Positions 1-12,100 of a stretch of 64,000 bases of DNA are shown here, one piece after another. A program made the translations under genes and the position numbers. The DNA is from Tubiluchus corallicola (lineage: Eukaryota; Priapulida; Priapulimorpha; Priapulimorphida; Tubiluchidae), in contig JAQGDQ010000003.1 in the NCBI GenBank assembly GCA_030141605.1, forward strand, positions 124,001 through 188,000, read 5' to 3'. Below the pieces are notes generated by a model. That model made no database searches and was not told where the DNA came from. It saw nothing but the letters and a program-made list of their open reading frames with translations. The stretch's first letter is position 1; each line of letters opens with the position of its first letter.

Positions 1-117
1 TGACTGCTAAGCACCACTTAATTAATTTTTTCATCAATGTCATAACTTTGGAAAGACTATTTAATCAGCTTAAGCTACAAATAACATTTTTGTTGACATA
101 TTACTTATACTTTGAAG

Positions 118-3100
118 GTGCTAAACATCGAGTAGGCCATTCAGAATCATCAAGCAAAGCAGCAGAAAGGAGAAGAGGTAGTTTACTTTATTACTTATTC
201 AATAAGGAATTCACTGTGTGTTGTTTTCATAAATGAGTATTTTGTAGTATTCATTTAGTCACATGTGTCACAAATGTCTAGAGTTGCTACTGGTATTTGA
301 TTGTTTATAAAGACTTCATTCATTTGATGTGTTTGAAAAATCTAGAAGTAGAGAAGAAAGACAGCACTTCTTCACTGATGGGTGCAGACGATAACAGTTC
401 ACCATGGCTGCCTAATTATAAGGGGTTATACACAGTGTGTTTTCGACTTTCTTGGACTTTTGACAAAGAAGTGAGTAATTAATGATGTGGAGCCAGTTAT
501 AATTTGATCTGGGTATTGAGCAAAGTTAGTTTTATGCTTTTTGCCGGTAAATATATCTTTGCTCATGCAGTGGTGTTGCATCTGAAATTGCTTAGTAAGG
601 ACTTTTAGATCTGAGTAGGGTGCCTCGATCCCCAAACTCACTTTGAAGTTGCATGCAAACTGTCTAAATTGGTCATTCTGTACAGTTTGGTAAGTATTGA
701 TCTTAGTAATATTGCTTTTAATGTTAATCTCTTAGATCATTTGAATTTCAGACTGAACATTTCCTGAAATGTTCTCTCTTGACATTAATCCAGGTTTGAT
801 TCCCAAACTTGTCACATGTAATGTGGTTTTCTAAGTTCGTACACAAATCTGGTTGTTAATAATTGTAATTTCGAATCGTGAAAAGGCTGTAGGCGGTCAA
901 CATTAAAAAAGGACTAAATCACTTCACTCAATTTTTGGTCTTGGTAACATGTTTCATTTTGGTATTGTTATTGCTACATTTAAAGCTGGATTTGCCCCAA
1001 CTGATGATGTCTGAATTTACATACTCACATTAGTTGCTGAACATTTTGGCCTGTGATTTGCAAGTTTTCTGGCTAGTCTAATTCAATGAAACATTTCTGA
1101 TGACATGTTGGGATTGTTTCTGATAAGTTGCATTTTAGGTGGTCTCTGCATGCAAATTTTGTTTAAAGTGACTTGGGGGGGGGGGGCATCAGAGTGCCTC
1201 CAGGTATGAACACGCTTGGTAACTTCAGCTGCAACATTTATGCTTGAGCATGGGTGGGTCAAGCTAACTTTGTTAAAAAAATTCTAGGATTTAAATCCGA
1301 TCTAGCTCCTTGTCCATATGCTACTGATTCTAGACTCCAAAATTTAAGCAAATTTGGTTAACACATTAGTCAGGTGCTTAACTTTGCAGGCTTTCCAGTA
1401 TCCATTATCAGGTTTGTAATTTCTAGTTGTGTTAACCTACTAGTCCTACAGAATTATCAAGTGTTGTAATCTCTTACTGTTTGTTGTGTTTGCAAATTTT
1501 AGATAATGTTGTTAAGAATCAATTAATTATTTATGTTTTTAGTTAAAGCAGTTTTTGTTTGACCAGTTTTTGTTTGACCACCTCATTAATGTACAATGTG
1601 AGATTTTAGTATGTAGCCGTTCCTTCTAATCCAAAATCAACTATATTTTTTGTACTGTGTTGAAGCAGGATTGTAAAACAGCTTTGCCAGTTTGTCAAGT
1701 TGCTGTGGACACAGATATTAGCATTGTTTTAGTGCACCACTAGATGACTCACACTTCATAGTCATGCTTTGCAATTGCTATTCATATAACTTTGCTAAGT
1801 TGTTTCATTTGTCTTAATTAGTCTTTTCAATTATTACTTAAATTGCAACATTCCATCTGTAAAATATTGGTCCGGGCAAGCATTGTGTGATTTTATTGGA
1901 TATTCTGGAAAGCTAATGTCTGAGTATTCAGAATCAGAGATAGACTTCTGATAAGCAAATAGATGTAGATACACCTCCTGCGGCCCTTGTTCATTTCTGT
2001 AATTGGCTACTGCTGCTAGTCATTGTCAATTCACTAATACTAGTGTTGGAGTTAATCCCTCATTTTGCACAGATACTAATTCAAAAGTATTTGATGCAAT
2101 TAGATTTACCACTCGCATTGTGGCTTCCAGTACCGTGCATTTAAAAAGCTCTTTTTTCGTCCCATTACATTTAAGTCCTGCAGTTTCAAATTCGGCTAGC
2201 AATTTTTTGCTAACATCATCAGCTTGCTCTTGCCAAAACATAATTTCAGCAGGAGATTGCCATGGTAACATGTTCATGTTCACAGACCCTTTGAGTGTTA
2301 CTTGTGCCACTGTGCATGTGATGTTACTTTCTAGGCACAGCTGCATTATGGAGATTGACGAGCCTTTCTAAACAACATGGTCTGGCTATGAGACCTTGCT
2401 TGATATACTACATTCATTGAGTTTAAACCTGGAACATGTTGCATTAAAATCTTGACTGTTTGGCAAAATCACATGCTCTACATCGTATCTTATCCAGAAG
2501 TTTACCAGCTCATTCTCTGATGATAGTTTTCTATCTAGTTCTACGAAAAACATTGAGTCTAGACAGACAGCCAATGTTGCATCTGCTAATTTCAGTCACA
2601 AGAAGGCATCCTCTAACACAAATGAATCTGGTGTGTCAGATTTCAAAAAATTGGTTTCGTAGATTTTTAATGTCCTAATTTTACAATCGAAATCTGAATC
2701 ATTTGCAAAAAAGCTACTGTACTTTTCTGTCGGCACATACTTTCTTTTTACATTTTGAAGAAGATGTAAATTAAGAAGATTACCTTCTTTGCCATACTTG
2801 TCTAGTTGTCACTGTATCTGTAAAGTGCGTAGAAATATTTCCACATGAATGTTTCAGACAATATTGATTAAAGGTAAATCTGTTGCAGGTATGCCAACAG
2901 TAACAAAAATATGTGTAAGTTTGTCGGATACCATGGATGACATTGATTAAAGTTTTCACTGCTTCTTTTAGTTCTAAATCATTGAAGTTTAAAAGTAACA
3001 ATTTCATCCAACTGTTTAGCACCTTTACACTTCTCTGTTGCATAATGTCCAAGTGAATTATATCTGCCTTCTATGTGCGTTTCTGAGCTAACATTAGTAT

Positions 3101-6100
3101 GCTTAGTTTAGTCAATTTTACGTTTACTGGCTTCTGTTTTTCACTGTTTTTTCCTGGCTAATATTTTGAAGTCTTTTTAGTAACGGTTGGATGTTCAGAA
3201 TTTTTATTTATGAGCTTCTGACTTTATTGCAGTTTATTGTAGCGACCCAGTCTCAGGCTTTTCAGTGCAAATTCGGCACTCACTTTTAACGATGATCTGA
3301 CATTTTGCAGCATCTGACATTTGTCTTTCCTCCGAATACAAAAGGCATTCTATTAACACCGGACTGACTGAAACATAAGAGACCATTGGGATATTTATTT
3401 CTGCTTCATCTTCTTCAGCATTAAAAATACTCTCTTCTGTAGATGTCTTAGTTATTTCCTCAGTAACTGGTGCGATGGTATAAAGCTTCCGTAAATTTTC
3501 TGCAATTGAAATTGTAGCACTTAATTTGCTTTTTGTAGTAATAACAGTCGTACAATTTGCATAGAACAGTAAAACCACAAAAAGTGGTAAGACTGGCATT
3601 TTTTTAAGACAGCTCCCAATTTGAAAAAGTCAACTTTACTGGTTCGTGTTATGCTATTACGCCATGTTTAGTGAAATGAATAATGGTGCTTATATTCACT
3701 AACGACCCAAAGATCACGAAAGACATTAAGTGTTTTAAGTACCAAATGTTATTTCCTTTTCTTTCAAACATAATAAACATAGGGAGCTTTATAAGAAGCG
3801 TTATTGTTATGCATACTTTCGTGCTTACTTAATTTTTACCAAAAGTACTGAATAATAATCCTGCAGTTACACCCATAAATATTGACACTACACGTGCTTT
3901 ACTTAACATCTAACATATTAAGAAACTTTTTCAGTCTTTTACTGCATTCATGTGCACCTCTTTAGCTAATATGATTAGTGTTTTACATAAGTAGTAAATA
4001 GAGCACACATCACCTGTTACTGCGACAATCATAAAAGTTCAATAATGTTATATTTCATTATAATTGGCAGTTAACCAAATGAAATATTCAGCTTCTGCTA
4101 AGGATTCTTTAACGCAATATTGCCCGTTGTCAGGCCTAAAGTTTTTTGAAAGAGTTCGTTTTTTTAAACAGGCTTCAAACCAATAAAGGACTTATTTTTT
4201 GAACTCATATGATGGCAATAGTTCGGCTGTTTTTCCACATTTGCTTATTTTCATTCCGTGTTCGTTGATAATCTTTAATTTTTTTAACAGATAGTTCATT
4301 TTTTATTACAGGCTGTACGTAAAGAATTTTTGGCGGCCGGTGAAGTTGCTGAAGTTCATGCAGATGCAGGGTTTGTTATTAAAATTATAAATAATAATTT
4401 TATGCAGACCCATGTCCTCATGCAAAGAAAATTCTTACATGCTGGGTGACATTGCTATAGTAGATTCAAAAAATTTAACTGTCAACACACAAATAACAGT
4501 TTTTAAAAAGATTATAAAAAAAATAAGTTCAAAATTCCAAAAGTCAGTGAGTTACGTATGTACGTAAGTACGTACAACTATTAAGGACTGTCAGTTAGCA
4601 TACTGGGTTTATTTTTTTACTGCTATCACTTAAACTTAGAAAAATATAACAAGGAAATTTGCAAAAAACTTTCTGTAAAGTATAAAGTTAATGTATACTA
4701 CTGTTGAACAGAAATTTTCAGATGTGGCGGTGGTTGCCGCCTTTCACTTGAAAATTATATCGTAACTGGTGACTGTGTGACTTTTAGTCAGCACGTTGTA
4801 GATTCACGCAGAAATATCAAATTTTTTTGTAAAGTCTATATAATTTTTTTACAAAAACATACTTTTAACTCAAATTGATAGGGCACTGCTTTTCTTCAGT
4901 CAACAAATTGCATCATTGGTGAAAAAATAGGCTTTCAAAATGAGAGTGTCCAAGAGTGAAATGATCATGACTTAACTCAAGCGCCTTACGTAATTAGTTA
5001 AATCAAGTGATTTAACTAATTACGTGAGGCGCTTATCACACTTTTATTACTAAATCTTTTTAGCATTTTTCATGAATCAACCTAACTTCCCAGAAGGCTT
5101 GACTTTTTGTTAAGGTTTTTTTATTAATCTAACACTGCTTACTGTTTGGAAACATAATAGTTGTTACAATTCCCAATGGACTGTAATTAGGTCATCATTT
5201 TTTTACATTCAGAGTTTTACGTCAAGAATTTTTACATTCAGGTATAAAAACTTGCACAAAACAGTACAGCATTTGATATTTGTCTTACTATGCAGATAAT
5301 TGCCAATTTATTATAATAAAAGGTATTATTTATAGTAAATCTTAATGTCAAGATTATTAGCTAACTCGGAAATGTACCCACAATTATTTTTTATTTCTTA
5401 TTGCTTTATAGAATTGCTTTTCTATTTTTACAGCATGGTATTTGTAAGATACAAGACTTTGGAAGAAGCCAGCAAAGCGTTTGAACTGTTCGGACGAAAA
5501 TACGATCTGCGAAAGGGACACATAAAGAAGTCTAGTGCAAACGTGTCATTGCTAAATAAGAATGGTTATTGTTTAAAAGGTTTGTAGTTACTTGTGCATT
5601 GCACTGGCTCAACCATATGGAAGCCATAATTTCTTCAAAAGATATATTACGAATTCCTATTTTTTATAGTCTGGTTCTTGAAAATGCTTGAATGTTTGGA
5701 CCTGGTTGGAAACGTTTTCCACGTGCAGGTTAGATCTTTTCTTGTTTCTTGTTAAAGACCATATTATAACTTATATCTTCAAATATCACCAGTTTGCCAG
5801 CAATGTCAAGAAATCTAACAAGTATCAGATTACATCTGGCTTATCATGTTTAATTGTGTAAACATTGTCAGACTTAACTACATATCTATGAGGCCTGTAA
5901 TGATGCATGAGTGCGTCGTGATATCTTTTGTTACAAAACGCGTATCGCTAAAGTGCACCTGTATCGTGATAATTGGAGTCATTAAAATTTAGTACAAGCT
6001 TGACCATCCAAAAAACAGGACATAATTAAAGCTGTGGCATTCAACTGTAGAATGTAGAGACATGACAATCAATGCAGTGAGTGCTGTATTAGCAGACTTA

Positions 6101-9100
6101 ACATAGGCAGACCAGCTGTTAACAACCAAAGTGGCTGAAAGCACAGTTTGTGTTTATAATAATCTATACAGACTCATTATAGTTTTGCTTATAATCTTGT
6201 GAAACAAACTTGAACTACAAAATTTTCTTTTGTAGAGCTTTTAAATTAAACATATTGAGATGTTTTGCTTGTCTGTTGATTTATGGTACAAACAATACAC
6301 TGGTAATAAAAAAAATTCAAGCAGCGTATCGAGTTATTTTAGCATTTAGCAATTCTAAAAATTCGCTATTGTTTGATTCATAAATATATTTAGCATCTAT
6401 TTTCAACAGCTTCGTCTAGTTCTTTTTTATAAAGCCTAAAAACGTTGACTTAGTGCATTGTATTATATCACAATGTTAGTATTGTGATATGTATCGTATC
6501 TTGATATAGGTATATCATTACAGCCCTAATGTCTAGGATACTGATTTTAATTACAGTTCTAAATAAAAAAGAAATTTTGGTGCATTTGTACACATATCCT
6601 GGTAGATAAATTATATCAAATATATATGGAATTAGCATTTAATAAACCCTGTTTGTGCTTTATTTCAAAAGAATATACTATCACTAGTATTTTTGAGAAT
6701 GGGCTTGTACTCCTTCTGTACCAAATATTCATCATTTGAGTTCCTACATTAATCCCTTTCACTTTTACGTTTACGTATTTTCTATTAATACAGTAAAGCA
6801 AAAGGTATGATGGAGTTTGTTTGTTTATACTTTGGCCACTGTTTTAGCACGTTGGGATACCTGCAAGAGAACTATTAACAAGCAAACAATAATATAATAC
6901 TTTTATGTTTAATTCTGTTACCATTGTCAGTGAAACAGTTCCTAACAAAGTTTCCATTTTCAACAACTTGAGAAATTATGTTTACATTCAAAAAGTTGTG
7001 TTTCACTTGAGAAGTATGGAATGCTTCCAACAGTTCCTACTACAATTTCAGTCTTACCTGTTACTTCTTTCACAGTACTTTGTTACAGAACTCCGGACCA
7101 ACAATGCTGCTACTTCGCCAAGATCTGATGCCCTTACTTCACCGAAATCTAGAGCTGAATATGATACAAGATGGCTGCCAAACTCATACACAGGGCTGTA
7201 CACCGTTTGTTTTCTTATACCAGACAACTTTGACAAGGAGGTTAGTTGTGGACATCTTGGACATCTGATTGCACATAATTATTATAATATTAACTTTTTG
7301 TCAAGCATGTAAGTGAAGTAGTTAGTCACAATGATTATTTGTTTGATCCCCAGTCACACTTTTGTGAAATTCTACTGAAAACAGACAAAGAAAACATTTA
7401 TTTACCATCGCTCGTTTAATAGACAACATTAGCAGCTATTTAGTGACTCACATTTACAACAGTACAGGTAAGGACGTAACACACAACTGGCGAATAACAT
7501 GTACAGTATATGTTCTGGCATTGGCAGCGGCTAGTCTCAAACTCAAGACCGTAATTTAGACCACTTGGCCATCCAACCCAGGAAAAATGACTTAACCACT
7601 TATATTGTACAAAGGTGTAAACGCATATATACAAATTTTAAATGAAGTTGTTGCGAATTTTGGTGATCGCGGACACTGCATGAAATGGTGACCACTAATA
7701 ATTACAACAAATGTTGCAATCATTATAAACATTACTGTGTAACAAGAGTAACATACCGAGTAGTTACCAATAAAAGACTGCACTAATACAAAAATGAAAG
7801 TATTCACAGAATTATCTAATTTGAGGTGGGGTTCCCATGCAGGAACAGACGTACAAGTTCATTTTTTGCAAGTCTGTAAATATTTATGTTAAAAACTGGC
7901 AAAGAATGCAGAAATTTGTAACTAAATCATGTCTAGCTTGGTAGTAAAGTTGGCAGCTAATTGAGTAATGATCAACTGTTTTATCAGCAGAATCACATTG
8001 ATAACTAGGTGATACCAGCGACTCATTGTAATTTTCTGAGGTATAAATTGTAATTAAATTGACAAAAGCTTGCTCTCATTCCAAGTACTGTATGCATGAA
8101 TTGTTAGTCCACATCAGCTTTTTAGTGAAAACTGGGTATTAAAAGTTAATGTTAAGAAATTTTTACAGACGCCATGAAACACGTGTTATTCTTTCTTATT
8201 TCTTCCATTACAGGCTGTGCAGAAAGAGTTCTCAGCTGCTGGTGAAGTAGCTGAAGTTCATGCTACTGACAGGTGTGTTGGTAATATTGTTTTTATAAGT
8301 GATGCTCTTTTCTTTTGTGTTTCAGAGGCACTTAAATGCTGAAATTGCTCTGACTCCCCAAAATGTATATACTTTATTTTACTGTATTAGACTGTGCATG
8401 TCAGAGCTTTCCATTTTATAGTGTGAATAGTGTTTCACTAAAAACGAAATAACGTAGCTAAAATGATTTTTTGTGATCCAAAAACACTGTTTCCATTATG
8501 CCAACTAAGCATGTATTAGGTATTTTTCTTAAACTATTACAATAACATTTTAATGCTTTTAGTGACTGATTCAATATACCCAACATTTCATTTGCTGTAA
8601 TAATTTATTAGTTATTTTACTAACAGAGATGGTCCTTCTGCGTGCCTGCCTTTCTTTTAGAAAATGGGCTAAAACGTTCAAGGTCAATCGTACGAGCTGA
8701 TAGTAAATGGAGAAATTATTGTGTACGAGAACTTGTGCAAGGAAGGTATAACAAATTCATTTCCAGCACACAATAATTATTCAGCTAATTGAACAATACT
8801 ACATTCTAGTAGATTACCAGATGGTTTAGTGTAAGTGTAATATGTGACATGCTTGCTTTCTGTCTCGGAGGTTGTGAGCCCGATACCGCATCTGTGTCAT
8901 ACCAAAGATTCTAAAAATGGTACCTGCTGTTACTCTGCCTGATGCATAGTATTTCTGGTAAAAACAAGGTAATAATAATTCTGTTATGCAGAAACATAAT
9001 ATTTTTTGCTCGTTGAAAATGCTGATCTTTTAATACGAAATAAAATTATCTGTATTTAAAAAACATTAAACTTAGAGCAGCTACTCTACAGTTAAAAATA

Positions 9101-12100
9101 AAATGAAAGTCTGTATTTAAAGCAGAATCAGCACAATAATCTTTATCTAATGTTGGTTTTAAATTCATCAGACAACACAACTCATGAAGCTGTAAATAAC
9201 AAGCTACACCTACATAACAGAGATTGTATTTACTCTGCTTTTGTCAGAAATACCATGCGCCAGACAGGATAACAGCATGTATTGTTTTTAGAGTTTTTGG
9301 TATGACACGGCCATGGTATCGAACTCATGGGCTCCCAGACAGAAAGCTGGCACATCAGATATTGCACTGTACCACTGGTAAACTACAAGAATGTAGTATT
9401 GTTTAAATAGCTAAATAATTATTGTGTGGTGGAAATGATTATTGTTATATCTTCCTTGCGCAACTTCTAATACACAATAATTTCACCGTTTACTATCAGT
9501 TTGTGTGATTGGAGTGTGCAATGTTAAGCACAAAATTAAATACAATTATCCATATTTGGCAAATAACATAACTTTTTCAAAATAGAATTTTGTTGCCAAC
9601 CAACCAGTTCAGAACCATTACCATTCAATTTCAGGGCATCTAGAAAGCAAAGAAATTTTGCCAGAATGTAGACACAACTCAGAAGCAAAAGTTCAATAGA
9701 TAGTAATCAGTAGGTGCTGAATTTTTACTTTTAAGTTGCTTCTGCAGTCTGGAAAAATTTCTTTGCTTTCTAAAATACCCCGAAAATGAACAATAATAGT
9801 TCAAAACCAGTCGGCAATAAAATTCTATTTTGAATAAAATTAAATCACTCAAGACTAATTCATGTTTTTTTTTGTTGTTGTCATTTATAAATATTTTTTG
9901 TTTTACAGACGAGTGTTTGTCAGATTCAAAACAATTGAAGAAGGCGACAAAGCATTTGAACTGTTTGGACACAAATATAATTTGCAACAGGGACTTGAAA
10001 AACCATTAAAAAGCACTGGTACTCAGAATATTTATTTGCTATATTATGTGACTGTTTATCATTGACTCAGTGACATTCTGCTATTTGAACTCAAACTACA
10101 TGCAATTGATTTCAATCTTTGGTGTTGATGGTGGAAGAAATAACAACGATTGTGGTGGTTGAGGTTGTGGTGGCAATGACAGTAGTAGTGACGATCATAC
10201 ATTATATACATTATATAGACAAGTGACAAGCAGTATTTACATTCGGTTAAAAGTGTTACTAACATAAGAGAAGGTAAAAAATATCTACCAATAATGTGCT
10301 TTTTTTGTTTCGGACCTAATATAGACCGCTTTTGTAGTTTACGTTCCTGTGTATAGCCTCGGAAGCTTCACATAACTAGGATCTGGATTAATTTCGTAAT
10401 GTAAACAGAATATGTACCCAAACCGCATCCTTTCTACAGTCTGCTGGTACAGAAACCTAGAGTGATTACTAGCCATCGACTACAAAACATAATGTCACTA
10501 GCTCTGTAACCAAATAATAAGTTTTTATTGAAGTAATGCAGCATTATTTATCTTTTGACCATACAGTCAGGAACACAAGCTTTGTAGCATATGTTAACTG
10601 ATAACTTTAATATGCAAGAATATTGCATGTGACATGGTTGTAGCTTGCACAAGCTGCTATTTGATTTGCATTTTCAGATGTCAGGACAAGGCAAAGTAAC
10701 CACCAAAGGCATGCAGGAGTTCCGAATTCACCAAAGGAATTACACGGCGAAAATGTTGTGATAGTGTCAAATTTTGATAGCAACTTGGGTCTGGTAAGTT
10801 TCCTATTAAAATAGTTTGATCACTTAATTTTTCCTTTAATCTTAATGTTAATTTATATGATTTAATAATTGTAGATTTTGCAGTTAAATGAATAACTATT
10901 TGGCATCTTGCTATCTTCTAGTTTATTAGATCTGCAGTATTAATTAGGGATGTGAGAAATCTCAACCAGAAACAAAGCTTCAAAACCAAATCTGAATTTG
11001 AGTTTTCATTCGATTTGATTAGCTTAAATTCTATGTTACTTTAGATCTGACTCAATTCGACAGATTTTTTTAAAAAAAATCTGTAGTATTTTATTACAAA
11101 GGCAATTATAAATTCTTGTATCTTTACAATTTTCAACAAAATTACTTAAATTGTTGCCTTTTTTATAGTTTTGCCCTACTAGAAACAAGCAAATGCCACC
11201 GTATTCAGTTTCAACATGTGTACAACTCACGAAATTCTACGCGCAAGCTCGTATAACATTACGATTTTAACTGCTAGTGTCATCAAAAATACTAAGATTT
11301 CTTGTATTGCTTTAGCAGAACTAAATCATGGTTTTTATTATTGCAGAATTACTGTTGCTCACTGCTCCTACATGGCAATCTGTAATATTTTTTTGTGAAA
11401 ATCGCAGCAGCCTTATCACTCTGCCATAATTTTATTAAAAAGCTACGTAGATTTGAATAAGATTTAGTTTAAAAAGTAGTTAAAAATCAACATTCGAATT
11501 TGATTCGGTTTCGAAAATGATTTTAATTTGAGATTCAGATTTGATCCAAATTCGAAAATTATTTTAAACTGAGATTCAGAATTGATCCGGATTTGAAAAT
11601 CATCATAAAATAACATTTGATTTAGATTTGGTAATTTTAAATTTGTGTAATCCCTAATACTAATACTGTTGGAATTAGTTATGGAGTTGCTAGACATTTG
11701 ACAATGTTTAAAGTTCTAATATTGTATTTCAAAATTTATACTAATTATTGCAGCTGCTCCATCAGTTACTTATTTTTTAATCCCAGTGCATAGAAACAAT
11801 ACGGCTTGAAATAATGGTATATTGTCTGATTAACCCTAATTATATCGTATGATGTTCTGTATCTCAACTTTGATACATTTGTTGTGCAGGAGTTTTTCAA
11901 GGGACTTTTTTACAAGTATAAAGTGGAAAACATTCAAATTAGCAGAAGGTAAGGAAAATACAGCAGATTAATCACAGGTGTGGTAAAGTCACTGCTAAGC
12001 TGCTAAACGATGATGCCGTCAAAATGAATTAGATTATGACCGTGAATGTCAGAATGGCAAGTGCTAATTGCCAGCTAATTTGTAAAAAATTGATACCAGA

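Larger units (their letters stand above)
346..5579 (+). other. RRM module 1 (exons 346-470, 4312-4370, 5434-5579)
   Basis: First of four RRM-like modules. The first exon carries β1 (LYTVCFRL), the 59-bp middle exon carries helix 1 and β2 (AVRKEFLAAGEVAEVHADAG), and the last exon carries β3, helix 2 and β4 (MVFVRYKTLEEASKAFEL). Entry phase is 1, internal phases are 0 and 2, and exit phase is 1. The exon 3 donor has two possible positions one base apart; the later one keeps the frame. The last-exon donor at 5580 is chosen because it gives phase 1 and joins the next exon in frame. Confidence 0.8.
7089..10018 (+). other. RRM module 2, tandem duplicate of module 1
   Basis: Exons 7089-7240, 8214-8272 and 9909-10018 repeat module 1 exon for exon. 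WLPNSYTGLYTVCF matches WLPNYKGLYTVCF, the 59-bp middle exon matches at about 15 of 20 residues, and VFVRFKTIEEGDKAFELFG matches the module 1 β3-helix 2 segment. Phases are again 1-0-2-1. The clear protein identity with fully diverged introns indicates a tandem exon-block duplication that is old at DNA level but constrained at protein level. Confidence 0.85.

Noticed and set aside
7440-7585. Functional tRNA-Leu gene
   Set aside because: A box is good, but the B box is decayed and stems do not pair; treated as a SINE head.
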